Source: Paenibacillus taichungensis (GTDB lineage: Bacteria > Bacillota > Bacilli > Paenibacillales > Paenibacillaceae). Taken from it: 64,000 bases of DNA. Positions 50,252 through 59,638 of the stretch are shown here, piece after piece. A program made the translations under genes and the position numbers. Numbering within the stretch: the first letter of the stretch is position 1; each line of letters opens with the position of its first letter. Below the pieces are notes generated by a model that was not told where the DNA came from, did not search any database, and saw only the letters and a list, made by a program, of their open reading frames with translations. The stretch lies in NCBI RefSeq assembly GCF_013359905.1, contig NZ_JABMCC010000115.1:558001-622000 (forward strand), written 5' to 3'.

Positions 50252-51799
50252 ATGTTGAAATTCGGTAAAACATTGCTGATGGGATTAAGTATGGCGATAG
50301 GCATAGGACTGGTTTCAGGCATTGAATGGTCCTCATCTGCTGCAGCAGCAGGTACGGATTACTACGTAGCGACAAACGGAAATGACTCCAATGCGGGAAC
50401 GAGCAGCGCTCCATGGAAGACGCTTCAGCACGCAGCGGATGCTGTTCCTGCAGGCAGTACAGTGCATGTTCGTGGCGGTGTGTATAACCAGAAGCTGAAG
50501 ATCACCCGCTCAGGCTCCGCTTCACAAGGGCCGATTGTATTCACTAACGATGGTACGGAGACACCGATTATTGACGGCACAGGACTTTCGGTTAGCGGGA
50601 TTGAAGGGTTGATTGACCTGACCGATGTGAATTACGTTACTCTTCAAGGATTTGAAATTCGCAATTATACTACAGCTACCAAGGACGTCATGCCCGTAGG
50701 CATTTATGTTCACGGATCGGGCAGCTTTATCAATTTGTCTGGCAACAAAGTCCATGATATCAAAAACACGGCCACTCCAACTGGTAGTGATCTGCTTGGC
50801 CGTGACGCACATGGGATCGCCGTATACGGCACAAAAGCACCTGAATCCATTCACGATATTACGATTAGTGGTAATGAACTGTATAATCTTGTGCTCGGCT
50901 CCAGCGAATCGCTGGTTCTCAACGGGAACGTGGACACCTTCTCGGTGACGAATAATGTTATTCACGATAACGACAACATTGGCATTGATCTCATCGGTTT
51001 TGAGGGGAAAGCGCCGAATACGGCTTACGATCAGGTGCGGAACGGACTCGTGAAGGGCAACAGAGTCTACAATATCACTTCCAACAATAATCCTTCGTAT
51101 GGGAAGTCACTTCCGAATAACAGTAATGCGGCCGATGGCATTTATGTGGATGGTGGCAAGGATAGTATTATTGAACAGAACTACAGCTACAACAATGATA
51201 TCGGTATCGAGATTGCGTCAGAGCATGCCGGTAAATCTACCAGCAATATTACAGTACGCAGTAACGCAGTCTACAACAACCGACTCACCGGCATCGCGAT
51301 GGGCGGTTATGATACTAAACGCGGCTCCACAGTAAACTGTAAGATCGTTAACAATACCGTATACAAAAATGATACGCTTGGCGATGGCAGCGGCCAGCTT
51401 TACGTTCAATACGATACACAAAATAACGTAATTAAGAACAACATTTTCGTAGCCAGCTCTACAGATGTTTTGATTTACAATGAATACACCAAGAATTCCG
51501 GAAACGTTGTGGATTATAATCTTTATTTTGCCCCTGCCGGAAGCAATGGAGCCAGCTGGACATGGAAAAATAAAGATTACACAGGATTCTCCGCTTATAA
51601 AACGGGAACTGGCAATGACGCGCATTCCTTGTTCATTGATCCCAAATTTGTGAATGCTTCGGGATACGATTTCCATCTTCAATCTACATCTCCAGCAATT
51701 GATGCCGGGAACACGGACAATGCAATTATTGGAACACTGGAGATTGAGGGGAAACCAAGAGTACAGGGAGCTGCTGTGAATATCGGCGCTTACGAGTGA
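50252..51799 (+). CDS. Secreted right-handed parallel beta-helix protein
   Basis: 515 residues with a signal peptide (cleavage near SSAAAAGTDYY). DUF1565-type start YYVATNGNDSNAGTSSAPWKTLQHAADAVPAGSTVHVRGGVY, then a beta-helix of about 15 coils with repeated NNxI/GN segments (FSVTNNVIHDNDNIGIDLIGF, SIIEQNYSYNNDIGIEIAS, SNAVYNNRLTGIAMGGYDT) and an AIDAGNTDN C-terminus. The fold is shared with PL9 and PL1-related lyases, and with GH28-type hydrolases. As the only secreted enzyme-like protein of the cluster it is the candidate depolymerase for the imported sugar. AAAGGGAG before ATG; last gene, terminator follows. Confidence 0.88.
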   Translation: MLKFGKTLLMGLSMAIGIGLVSGIEWSSSAAAAGTDYYVATNGNDSNAGTSSAPWKTLQHAADAVPAGSTVHVRGGVYNQKLKITRSGSASQGPIVFTNDGTETPIIDGTGLSVSGIEGLIDLTDVNYVTLQGFEIRNYTTATKDVMPVGIYVHGSGSFINLSGNKVHDIKNTATPTGSDLLGRDAHGIAVYGTKAPESIHDITISGNELYNLVLGSSESLVLNGNVDTFSVTNNVIHDNDNIGIDLIGFEGKAPNTAYDQVRNGLVKGNRVYNITSNNNPSYGKSLPNNSNAADGIYVDGGKDSIIEQNYSYNNDIGIEIASEHAGKSTSNITVRSNAVYNNRLTGIAMGGYDTKRGSTVNCKIVNNTVYKNDTLGDGSGQLYVQYDTQNNVIKNNIFVASSTDVLIYNEYTKNSGNVVDYNLYFAPAGSNGASWTWKNKDYTGFSAYKTGTGNDAHSLFIDPKFVNASGYDFHLQSTSPAIDAGNTDNAIIGTLEIEGKPRVQGAAVNIGAYE

Positions 51800-51841
51800 G
51801 ACTTATAACCTAACGGGAAGACTCTCCCGAAGGCAATCCAA

Positions 51842-51880
51842 CAAAGGCAGCTGAGTAATCAGCTGTCTTTGTTTTATTTT
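51842..51880 (+). terminator. Terminator closing the 41.9-51.8 kb cluster
   Basis: CAAAGGCAGCTGA-GTAA-TCAGCTGTCTTTG stem with TTTTATTTT after it. Confidence 0.92.
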
Positions 51881-52053
51881 ATTTTAAGAGTACTAACCCA
51901 TTTTAAATAGCTGTACCTGAATTAGACCTTACGTAAACTCATATTTAGGTAGGGAGCGGCATTTCCATTTCGAGCCAAGGATAGTAAAATCGGTTATAGC
52001 ATGATTAATGCTAAGGTTAATTCACAACTGTAGCGAAGAAAGGAGGGGATGGA

Positions 52054-53715
52054 ATGAAACTCGGTTTTATCAAGTACAGCATGATTATCTATTGGGCCAT
52101 AATCTTAATGCTAGTTTTGAGTGCGTGTTCCCGATCAGAGCAAAATGTAAGTCCGTCACTCCCACAACCCGCTCATCCTAAACAACAGCCAGCTGAATAC
52201 AGGCCAAACCCTGATGAACCCGGATGGAAGCTTGATAACAGACCTGTGGATTTGACCTGGTTTGTGGGTGCGAACTGGTATGGTCACACATGGGGTGAGA
52301 GCATAACCTCCAAGATTGTAACTGAGAAAACAGGTGTCAACATCAAATTCGAAATCCCATCCGGCGAAGCCAGTGAACAAATTGCGCTCATGATGGCCTC
52401 CGATAAGCTGCCGGATTTGATAACAATAGGTTCGTGGGAAAGTGCGATTAATAAGTTATGGGAAGGAGATCAGGTATATGCCTTAAATGAATTGGCGGAG
52501 CAATATGATCCTTACTTTTTCAAGGTCGCGGGGGACGGTGCATTGAAGTGGTATCGTCAGGAAAACGGCAATACATATGGCATTCCAAATGATTCATACA
52601 GCCCCAGCCTGATGCAGGCCACTGGTTTGACGGCTGCGAACCAAACCTTCTTGGTGCGAAAAGATCTGTATGAGGCTATGGGAAGACCGGATTTGAGCAC
52701 TCCGGAAGGCTTTCTGAACGCACTGCAATTGTTAAAGGATCAGTATTCTGTGTATAAAGGTCAGCTCATCAGTCCTTTCTTTGCTCAGGGGAATGTCTCT
52801 TACGGAATGACTGATTACCTGCAAAACCTGCTGGCTATTCCGCATGAAAAGGACGGCAAATTTAACGACCGTATGACCGACCCGGACTATATCACCTGGC
52901 TAAAAACCTTCCGCACAGCATATGAGCGAGGCTTGATTAATGTAGATTTTCTGGTGGACTCGAATGCTCAGGTAGAGGAAAAAACCAGTAATGCCCGTTA
53001 TTTTATGATGATTCGCGAGTGGACTGGTATGGCGGCTATCAATCCGATTCTGGCTGCGGGTGCATATCCGAATTCGTACTACATCGCTGTGGATGGACCG
53101 CAAAACAGTCAAGGTGATTCCGCCAGACTGTTCCCTGGCAACATGGACGGCTGGATGGTTACGATGATTAGCAAATCCACCAAGAGTCCTGAACGAGCCA
53201 TCCGATTTTTGAGCTATTTAGCGAGCGAAGAAGGCCAAAGGGATGTATTTCTGGGCAAAGAAGGCGAAACATGGGCGATGAGGGATGGCAAACCGCAGTT
53301 GACAGCCGAAATGGTCCAATTGCTTGACACAGATAGGGAGCGTCTGGAAAAGGAATACGGTATCATGGATACCTACTGGATGCTGCGCAACCCTGCTTTC
53401 GTTAACCAGTGGAGACCAGAAAAGGCGGCATCCGTTAAGCAAATGGAGGAGTTCGCGAATAAACAGGCGGATATGGACAGCGGCATCTATAAGGGAATAG
53501 ATCCTGTTGGAGATTCCGATATAGCCTTATCCTGGTCGCGTATTTCTCAGAATTGGGAAGAAGTTCTGCCTGAACTGATTACTGCCAAAGATGAAGCTGC
53601 TTTTGATAAAATATTCGAGAATTTCTTGGCCCGCCGTGTGAATTACGGTTTTAATCAGGTAATGGAGTACCGTCAGACCGAGCTGGAAGCGAGAAAAGCT
53701 AAGATGGCTGAATAA
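52054..53715 (+). CDS. LplA-type extracellular solute-binding lipoprotein (orphan)
   Basis: 553 residues. Lipoprotein signal with VLSAC lipobox (Cys25), a Pro-rich linker and the large family-1 binding domain found in LplA/YtcQ proteins (LTWFVGANWYGHTWGESITSKIVTEKTGVNIKFEIPSG, LMMASDKLPDLITIG, FLVRKDLYEAMGRPDLSTPEGF). It has no permease genes next to it. It is followed after 75 bases by a sensor kinase, so it may feed a transporter elsewhere or act as a co-sensor. GGAGGGG before ATG. Confidence 0.9.
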   Translation: MKLGFIKYSMIIYWAIILMLVLSACSRSEQNVSPSLPQPAHPKQQPAEYRPNPDEPGWKLDNRPVDLTWFVGANWYGHTWGESITSKIVTEKTGVNIKFEIPSGEASEQIALMMASDKLPDLITIGSWESAINKLWEGDQVYALNELAEQYDPYFFKVAGDGALKWYRQENGNTYGIPNDSYSPSLMQATGLTAANQTFLVRKDLYEAMGRPDLSTPEGFLNALQLLKDQYSVYKGQLISPFFAQGNVSYGMTDYLQNLLAIPHEKDGKFNDRMTDPDYITWLKTFRTAYERGLINVDFLVDSNAQVEEKTSNARYFMMIREWTGMAAINPILAAGAYPNSYYIAVDGPQNSQGDSARLFPGNMDGWMVTMISKSTKSPERAIRFLSYLASEEGQRDVFLGKEGETWAMRDGKPQLTAEMVQLLDTDRERLEKEYGIMDTYWMLRNPAFVNQWRPEKAASVKQMEEFANKQADMDSGIYKGIDPVGDSDIALSWSRISQNWEEVLPELITAKDEAAFDKIFENFLARRVNYGFNQVMEYRQTELEARKAKMAE

Positions 53716-53790
53716 TCATTTCCTAACAACCTCGCTTTCTATCGACTAACTTGTAATATATGGTATAACAAAGGTGGTGAGGATTTCAGA

Positions 53791-55626
53791 GTGAATTACC
53801 TACTGACTAGATTGAGGAAACTTTACCGCAATGCCCGTATATCCCAAAAGCTGTTTCTGGCGTTCAGCCTGATGATTGCCATTCCCGTTATTTTAGTATC
53901 CTTTTTATATATTCGCATGCAGGAAACCCAGCTATATAAGGACGCTATGTCAGCGGGCAACAGCCATGTTTCATGGTTGAACGAACAATTGCGCAGCAGA
54001 ATGGACATCATTGAGAACGCTTCCAATACGGCGCTCACTCAAAAGTCATTTGTGGATTTTATTCATTCCAATATGCTTGTGGATGGACTACGACTGGTGA
54101 AGTTTAAGCAAAACCAATTTGAGCAAATGCAAAATATCATTCAGAGTAATGCGATGATCAGTGAGCTCAGCTTTTACGTGGATAACCCGAACTTGTATGA
54201 AATCTGGCCTGAAATCTATCATTATCAGAAATTTTGGCCGCAAGATTACTGGGCTAAGCTTCGAGATGAAGGTGGTGCGGCTTACCGCTTATTTTCTTTT
54301 AAGGATGGTGAACATACGCTATCATACTACCGGCTGGTTCGCCTTCAGGGTCAGGAGAAAAAAAGGCCTAGTATTATGGAAATTCGCGTTCCACACAGTA
54401 TGTTTTTCAGCGATCTGCTCCAGGAGAGCAAGGGAGACTTCTTCTCTGTTTTAATGAACGAAAGCGATCCTCCCCAATATGTTTATAATCCTGAGCATGA
54501 GTTTTCTCGAAAAGCCGGAGAAGGACTGGACGAAATCCTTGGTGGTATTCATCGCCAGCTGGATGTACTGCCACAGGAAAGTCCCGTTAAGATTAAGGTA
54601 GGTGATCAGAGCTACTATGCACTGTACCGATATATCGCTCCGCTAAATACTTATGTGGTCGATATCGCCTCCCATCAGGCATTGATGAAGGGGCCACGCA
54701 GCTGGTATGCATTTGTGGTAACGATTACATTATTTGTTCTGCTGCTCATCATGCTGCTTGTATCACATACAACTCGGCGCATTTTCCGACGGCTGGACAA
54801 TGTACTGGCTTCAATGCGTCAGGTACGAAAAGGAGAACTGGATGCAACGATTGATACCGGCCTTGATGAGAACGAAAGAGGGGATGAGATTGATGAAGTG
54901 GCTGTGAGCTACAACAAAATGTTACATGAGGTTAAACGTCTGATGACACAGGTCGTGGATAAACAATTGATCGCCAAAAATGCACAGCTGCATTCACTGC
55001 ATTCGCAGATCAACTCTCATTTTTTGTATAACGCACTGGAATCTATTCGAATGCTCGCGGAGGTTCAACGGCAACCTGCTATTGCGAATTCACTTGTATC
55101 ATTAGGTTCGCAACTTCGCTACAGCATGCAGTGGCGCAGCGATACGGTTGCGCTTCGCGAGGAACTTGCTAACATTCAAAGTTACGTTCAATTTATTAAT
55201 TTAATGGAAGGCGGCAGCATCATATTGAGGGCAGATCTTCCGCAGGAGGTGCTCCGCTATGCAATTCCTAAAATGTGCATGCAGCCTATCGTTGAAAATG
55301 CAGTGCATCACGCTGCACCATCAGGCGGGAGTGTGTGTATTCAGATCACCGTTTCAGTGGAGAATGAACGCTTGCTTATTAAGATACAAGATGATGGAGA
55401 GGGGGTAGACCCGGAGATGTTATTTCGACTGCAAGCGGCACTGCGGGGAGACTCGGATTCGCCGATTGTTACCAGCAAGAACGGACTTGGTTTGGAAAAT
55501 GTGAATAAGCGGCTGCAGCTTCATTATGGCGAGGATTACGGTCTTTGGATTGATAGTGTTCAGGGCGTTTTTACCTGTGTAACGATACGTTTGCCTTGGG
55601 AAAATGTAAATCTTGGAGGGTGGTAG
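53791..55626 (+). CDS. YesM-type sensor histidine kinase
   Basis: 611 residues from GTG 53791. Membrane helix 1 about 24-44, extracytoplasmic dCache-like sensor about 45-300, helix 2 about 308-330 (WYAFVVTITLFVLLLIMLLVSH), HAMP 331-390, then the HisK domain (AQLHSLHSQINSHFLYNALESIRML, the phospho-accepting His in the SHFLYN block) and an ATP-binding HATPase (PIVENAVHHAAPSGG, DDGEGV, KNGLGLENVNKRL). Kinases of this type in Bacillales sense extracellular saccharides together with a YesN partner, the next gene. Its stop is 2 bases before the regulator start. Confidence 0.93.
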   Translation: MNYLLTRLRKLYRNARISQKLFLAFSLMIAIPVILVSFLYIRMQETQLYKDAMSAGNSHVSWLNEQLRSRMDIIENASNTALTQKSFVDFIHSNMLVDGLRLVKFKQNQFEQMQNIIQSNAMISELSFYVDNPNLYEIWPEIYHYQKFWPQDYWAKLRDEGGAAYRLFSFKDGEHTLSYYRLVRLQGQEKKRPSIMEIRVPHSMFFSDLLQESKGDFFSVLMNESDPPQYVYNPEHEFSRKAGEGLDEILGGIHRQLDVLPQESPVKIKVGDQSYYALYRYIAPLNTYVVDIASHQALMKGPRSWYAFVVTITLFVLLLIMLLVSHTTRRIFRRLDNVLASMRQVRKGELDATIDTGLDENERGDEIDEVAVSYNKMLHEVKRLMTQVVDKQLIAKNAQLHSLHSQINSHFLYNALESIRMLAEVQRQPAIANSLVSLGSQLRYSMQWRSDTVALREELANIQSYVQFINLMEGGSIILRADLPQEVLRYAIPKMCMQPIVENAVHHAAPSGGSVCIQITVSVENERLLIKIQDDGEGVDPEMLFRLQAALRGDSDSPIVTSKNGLGLENVNKRLQLHYGEDYGLWIDSVQGVFTCVTIRLPWENVNLGGW

Positions 55627-55628
55627 GA

Positions 55629-57200
55629 GTGATCAATATTCTGGTTGTGGACGATCAAAAGCACATCCGTGACGGTCTGCAGGCGATGCTGCATCAATTT
55701 CCTCTGGAGCTGAACAATATTTACTGTGCCGCAAGTGGGATGGAGGCGCTAATCCTTTTGCGCCAGCATAACATTCACATTGTTATTACTGATATTATGA
55801 TGCCGGACATGGACGGGCTGGCACTGATGGCACAGACCAAAGAGGAGCGCATCGAGGTGGAATACCTCATTATTAGCGGTTATAGTGATTTTACATATGC
55901 TCAAAAAGCCATCGAACTTGGGGCAAAGGGATACTTGTTAAAACCTCTGAAGCGAGAGGATCTGCAAACTTCACTAGAGCATGTATGGAAAGAAATTCAG
56001 ACACGGCAGGCTCTTACGCACAACATACAGCATATCTCTCGTCTCGCCCGAGAGACTGATCGTAAAGAATTACGAATGTTTATGCGGGGAGCATTAAACG
56101 ATGAGGCTTGGATCCTCCAAATCCAGGAACAAAATCCTTCGCTTTGGCACAATTATCGCTTATGTTTGCTGCGAGAGAAATGTTGGATCAACCAGCCGGG
56201 TTCCAGCAGCGTCCATAGCATGGAAGGTATTGCTTATGATGTATTCGGTAGACAAGGTTGCGTTTGCCTGCAACACAGCCCGTATCTGATCCTCGCAGTG
56301 AGTGCAGCCATAGACCCGGAGGCTTTGCCAGCGGCGCTCAAGGAAGGAATGATCGATGCGATAACCGTTATGACTGACCCGCAGCAAGGATTGAAGACGT
56401 TGCCCGGCAGTTATACACAAGTACATGAGTTATTCCACCATAGTTATCTGTTTCCAGATCAATATATCATCCTGCCAGCAGTTATTGAGCATATGGAGCA
56501 GCAGTGGCAACTCCCTTATGAAGAGCTTTATGAACTGTTCCAGTCTGTTGGGACTGACGATAGTGGTAAAATTGCTCAGGGCGTGTCCGCAATATTTCAT
56601 AAAAATGTGCTGCAACGCTATCATATTCGCTATACCCAACAGCTCTGCGGCGCCACAGTGCAGATGATGGAGGAATACGAACGAGTTGTTCGTCCCTACA
56701 TGGGTGAAGAATCGCTGGATCTTGAATCTTTGCGTAATCTCTTTGATTATCCGGGGATGCGCGATTATATTCAAGCGCTGCAACAGCAGCTGCTTCGACT
56801 GAATCAGTTTTATTTTGAATATAAGCACAGTTATCGCAATTCTCAGGATCTAAATGAAGCTATCCGTTTTATACACGAAAGCTATCATAAGCCGCTGGAC
56901 CTTGCGATGGTATCCAATCATGTGTCGCTTAATTACGCCTATTTCTCAAATCTGTTCAAGAAGAATATTGGCAAAGGTTTTGCCGAATACCTGAGAGATG
57001 TACGTATGGATAAAGCGCGGCGTCTCCTAGCCGAAACCGACCATAAGATTGTTGAAGTGGCTGCTATGGTAGGCTATGAAAGCTACAAAAGCTTTACACG
57101 AGCGTTCCGCCTTGCGATGGAAATTCAACCCACAGAGTATCGACAAATGATGCGCCAAAAGGTAGAACGTGAAGTGCAATACCACAGTACAAATATATAA
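55629..57200 (+). CDS. YesN-type response regulator with AraC DNA-binding domain
   Basis: 523 residues from GTG 55629, 8 bases after GGAGGG. Receiver domain 1-125: VVDDQKHIRDGL, phospho-acceptor Asp in ITDIMMPDMDG, Lys in LLKPLKREDL. Middle region about 130-400 of linker/helical type. C-terminal AraC double helix-turn-helix: LAMVSNHVSLNYAYFSNLFKK and IVEVAAMVGYESYKSFTRAFRL. Forms a two-component system with the adjacent kinase and probably activates the GH16 gene 158 bases downstream and perhaps the upstream binding lipoprotein. Confidence 0.93.
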   Translation: MINILVVDDQKHIRDGLQAMLHQFPLELNNIYCAASGMEALILLRQHNIHIVITDIMMPDMDGLALMAQTKEERIEVEYLIISGYSDFTYAQKAIELGAKGYLLKPLKREDLQTSLEHVWKEIQTRQALTHNIQHISRLARETDRKELRMFMRGALNDEAWILQIQEQNPSLWHNYRLCLLREKCWINQPGSSSVHSMEGIAYDVFGRQGCVCLQHSPYLILAVSAAIDPEALPAALKEGMIDAITVMTDPQQGLKTLPGSYTQVHELFHHSYLFPDQYIILPAVIEHMEQQWQLPYEELYELFQSVGTDDSGKIAQGVSAIFHKNVLQRYHIRYTQQLCGATVQMMEEYERVVRPYMGEESLDLESLRNLFDYPGMRDYIQALQQQLLRLNQFYFEYKHSYRNSQDLNEAIRFIHESYHKPLDLAMVSNHVSLNYAYFSNLFKKNIGKGFAEYLRDVRMDKARRLLAETDHKIVEVAAMVGYESYKSFTRAFRLAMEIQPTEYRQMMRQKVEREVQYHSTNI

Positions 57201-57259
57201 ATTGAATCAAAACCCAAAAAATTGGGATATAACAAAAATAATTGTACCTTTTCAGCAGT

Positions 57260-57280
57260 TTATCCTATTCGATAGAATAA
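57260..57280. promoter_or_regulatory. Dyad TTATCCTATTCGATAGAATAA upstream of the GH16 gene
   Basis: 21-bp imperfect palindrome (8 of 10 pairs) about 80 bases before the laminarinase start. It could be the binding site of the YesN-type activator, but no independent copy was found in this window. Confidence 0.35.
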
Positions 57281-57358
57281 AGATGTTCCCCGATGTAAGC
57301 GATTACCTTTAAACGCATAGATTGGGAGAAACTATTATCCTATCAAAGGAGGGCAATT

Positions 57359-59407
57359 ATGAAACCATCTCACTTTACAGAGAAACGGTTTATGAAAAAG
57401 GTACTTGGTTTGTTCTTAGTGGTTGTGATGCTGGCCAGTGTTGGTGTGCTGCCAACTACAAAAGTTCAAGCAGCTGGAACGACAGTTACCTCAATGGAAT
57501 ATTTCTCACCAGAAGATGGACCTGTTATTTCAAAATCTGGCGTTGGCAAAGCCAGCTACGGATTTGTTATGCCTAAGTTTAATGGAGGCTCCGCAACTTG
57601 GAACGATGTTTACAGTGACATTGGTGTTAATGTGAAAGTAGGTAACAACTGGGTTGATATTGATCAAGCCGGAGGTTATATCTATAACCAAAACTGGGGG
57701 CACTGGAGCGATGGAGGATTCAATGGTTATTGGTTCACCCTTTCCGCAACAACCGAAATTCAACTGTACTCCAAAGCGAATGGGGTTAAGCTTGAATACC
57801 AACTTGTATTCCAAAATATTAACAAAACAACCATCACAGCGATGAATCCGACACAAGGGCCGCAAATTACAGCAAGTTTCACAGGCGGTGCAGGCTTTAC
57901 ATATCCAACGTTCAACAATGATTCTGCGGTGACCTATGAAGCTGTAGCTGATGATTTGAAGGTATATGTAAAACCCGTAAACAGCAGCACATGGATTGAT
58001 ATTGACAATAATGCAGCCAGCGGCTGGATTTATGATCACAACTTTGGCCAATTCACCGACGGTGGAGGAGGTTACTGGTTTAACGTAACGGAATCGATCA
58101 ACGTCAAATTAGAATCAAAGACTTCCTCGGCTAACCTTGTTTATACCATTACGTTTAATGAACCTACAAGAAATTCATATGTCATTACGCCATACGAAGG
58201 TACAACCTTCACAGCAGATGCGAATGGTTCGATTGGAATTCCACTTCCCAAAATTGATGGGGGTGCGCCAATCGCCAAGGAACTGGGCAACTTTGTATAC
58301 CAGATTAACATCAATGGACAATGGGTGGATTTGAGTAACTCCAGTCAGAGCAAGTTTGCATACTCGGCTAATGGCTACAACAACATGTCTGATGCCAACC
58401 AGTGGGGATACTGGGCCGATTATATCTATGGTCTTTGGTTCCAGCCAATCCAGGAAAATATGCAGATTCGTATCGGATATCCGCTGAACGGACAGGCGGG
58501 TGGAAATATTGGTAACAACTTCGTCAACTATACCTTCATCGGCAATCCAAATGCTCCGCGTCCGGATGTATCCGATCAAGAGGATATCGCAATCGGAACT
58601 CCAACCGACCCGGCTATCGCGGGCATGAATCTTATCTGGCAGGATGAATTTAACGGAACTACGCTGGATACAAGTAAATGGAACTATGAAACAGGCTATT
58701 ATCTCAATAACGATGCTGCTACCTGGGGATGGGGAAATGCAGAACTGCAGCACTACACAAACAGCACCCAAAATGTATTTGTACAGGACGGAAAGTTGAA
58801 TATCAAGGCTATGAACGATAGCAAATCTTTCCCGCAGGATCCGAATCGGTATGCACAGTATTCCTCCGGTAAGATTAACACCAAGGATAAACTTTCCTTG
58901 AAGTACGGCAGAGTAGATTTTCGTGCCAAGCTTCCTACTGGTGATGGCGTTTGGCCAGCACTGTGGATGCTTCCAAAAGATTCTGTATACGGCACATGGG
59001 CTGCATCAGGTGAAATCGATGTTATGGAAGCGAGAGGACGTCTTCCAGGCTCAGTAAGCGGTACTATACACTTTGGTGGACAATGGCCCGTGAACCAGTC
59101 TTCGGGTGGCGATTATCACTTCCCAGAAGGGCAAACTTTTGCTAATGATTATCATGTGTACTCCGTAGTCTGGGAAGAAGACAACATTAAATGGTATGTA
59201 GACGGTAAGTTTTTCTATAAAGTCACTAACCAGCAGTGGTATTCCACAGCTGCACCGAACAACCCGAACGCGCCTTTCGATGAGCCGTTCTATCTCATTA
59301 TGAACTTGGCAATCGGTGGAAACTTTGACGGGGGCCGTACTCCGAACGCGTCCGATATCCCGGCAACTATGCAAGTAGATTATGTACGTGTGTATAAAGA
59401 ACAGTAA
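57359..59407 (+). CDS. Secreted GH16 endo-beta-1,3-glucanase (laminarinase) with three N-terminal repeats
   Basis: 682 residues; GGAGGG 5 bases before ATG 57359. Signal peptide cleaved near KVQAAGTT. Residues about 40-410 hold three related modules of about 105-130 residues, each with a WxDI/L strand and a YN.NWGHWSDGG...YWF type block (GHWSDGG, GQFTDGG, GYWADYI). Residues 425-682 are a GH16 jelly roll; the catalytic motif is GEIDVMEARG with nucleophile Glu552, Asp554 and acid/base Glu557. WGWGNAELQHYTN and the RVDFRAKLPTGDGVWPALWML blocks are typical of laminarinases. The repeats may bind beta-glucan. Separate unit under probable control of the upstream two-component system. Confidence 0.92.
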   Translation: MKPSHFTEKRFMKKVLGLFLVVVMLASVGVLPTTKVQAAGTTVTSMEYFSPEDGPVISKSGVGKASYGFVMPKFNGGSATWNDVYSDIGVNVKVGNNWVDIDQAGGYIYNQNWGHWSDGGFNGYWFTLSATTEIQLYSKANGVKLEYQLVFQNINKTTITAMNPTQGPQITASFTGGAGFTYPTFNNDSAVTYEAVADDLKVYVKPVNSSTWIDIDNNAASGWIYDHNFGQFTDGGGGYWFNVTESINVKLESKTSSANLVYTITFNEPTRNSYVITPYEGTTFTADANGSIGIPLPKIDGGAPIAKELGNFVYQININGQWVDLSNSSQSKFAYSANGYNNMSDANQWGYWADYIYGLWFQPIQENMQIRIGYPLNGQAGGNIGNNFVNYTFIGNPNAPRPDVSDQEDIAIGTPTDPAIAGMNLIWQDEFNGTTLDTSKWNYETGYYLNNDAATWGWGNAELQHYTNSTQNVFVQDGKLNIKAMNDSKSFPQDPNRYAQYSSGKINTKDKLSLKYGRVDFRAKLPTGDGVWPALWMLPKDSVYGTWAASGEIDVMEARGRLPGSVSGTIHFGGQWPVNQSSGGDYHFPEGQTFANDYHVYSVVWEEDNIKWYVDGKFFYKVTNQQWYSTAAPNNPNAPFDEPFYLIMNLAIGGNFDGGRTPNASDIPATMQVDYVRVYKEQ

Positions 59408-59493
59408 TAAAACAGCCGTTTGCGCGATTGGGGTCGTGTCGAGGCATTCACCATAGTTATCGGTGATGAAGCAAATTGAACGGAGAAGACTGG

Positions 59494-59526
59494 AAGACCA
59501 ACAACAGAAATGTTGTTGGTCTTTTG
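59494..59526 (+). terminator. Terminator of the GH16 gene
   Basis: Perfect 13-bp stem AAGACCAACAACA / TGTTGTTGGTCTT with GAAA loop, then TTTT. Confidence 0.88.
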
Positions 59527-59581
59527 GTTTGAGAAGGTAGCTGGTTAGTCTTAAGCGAAACTAATCTTTTCTACAATAATG

Positions 59582-59618
59582 AAGCAACCTTCGTTCAACA
59601 ATTGAACGAAGGCTGCTT
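59582..59618 (-). terminator. Terminator of the BlaI/BlaR1-like operon
   Basis: 17-bp near-perfect inverted repeat (one mismatch) just past the stop of the M56 gene; weak T-run on the minus strand (TCATTATTG). Confidence 0.65.
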
Positions 59619-59638
59619 GTAATTCCATGAAAATGCTT

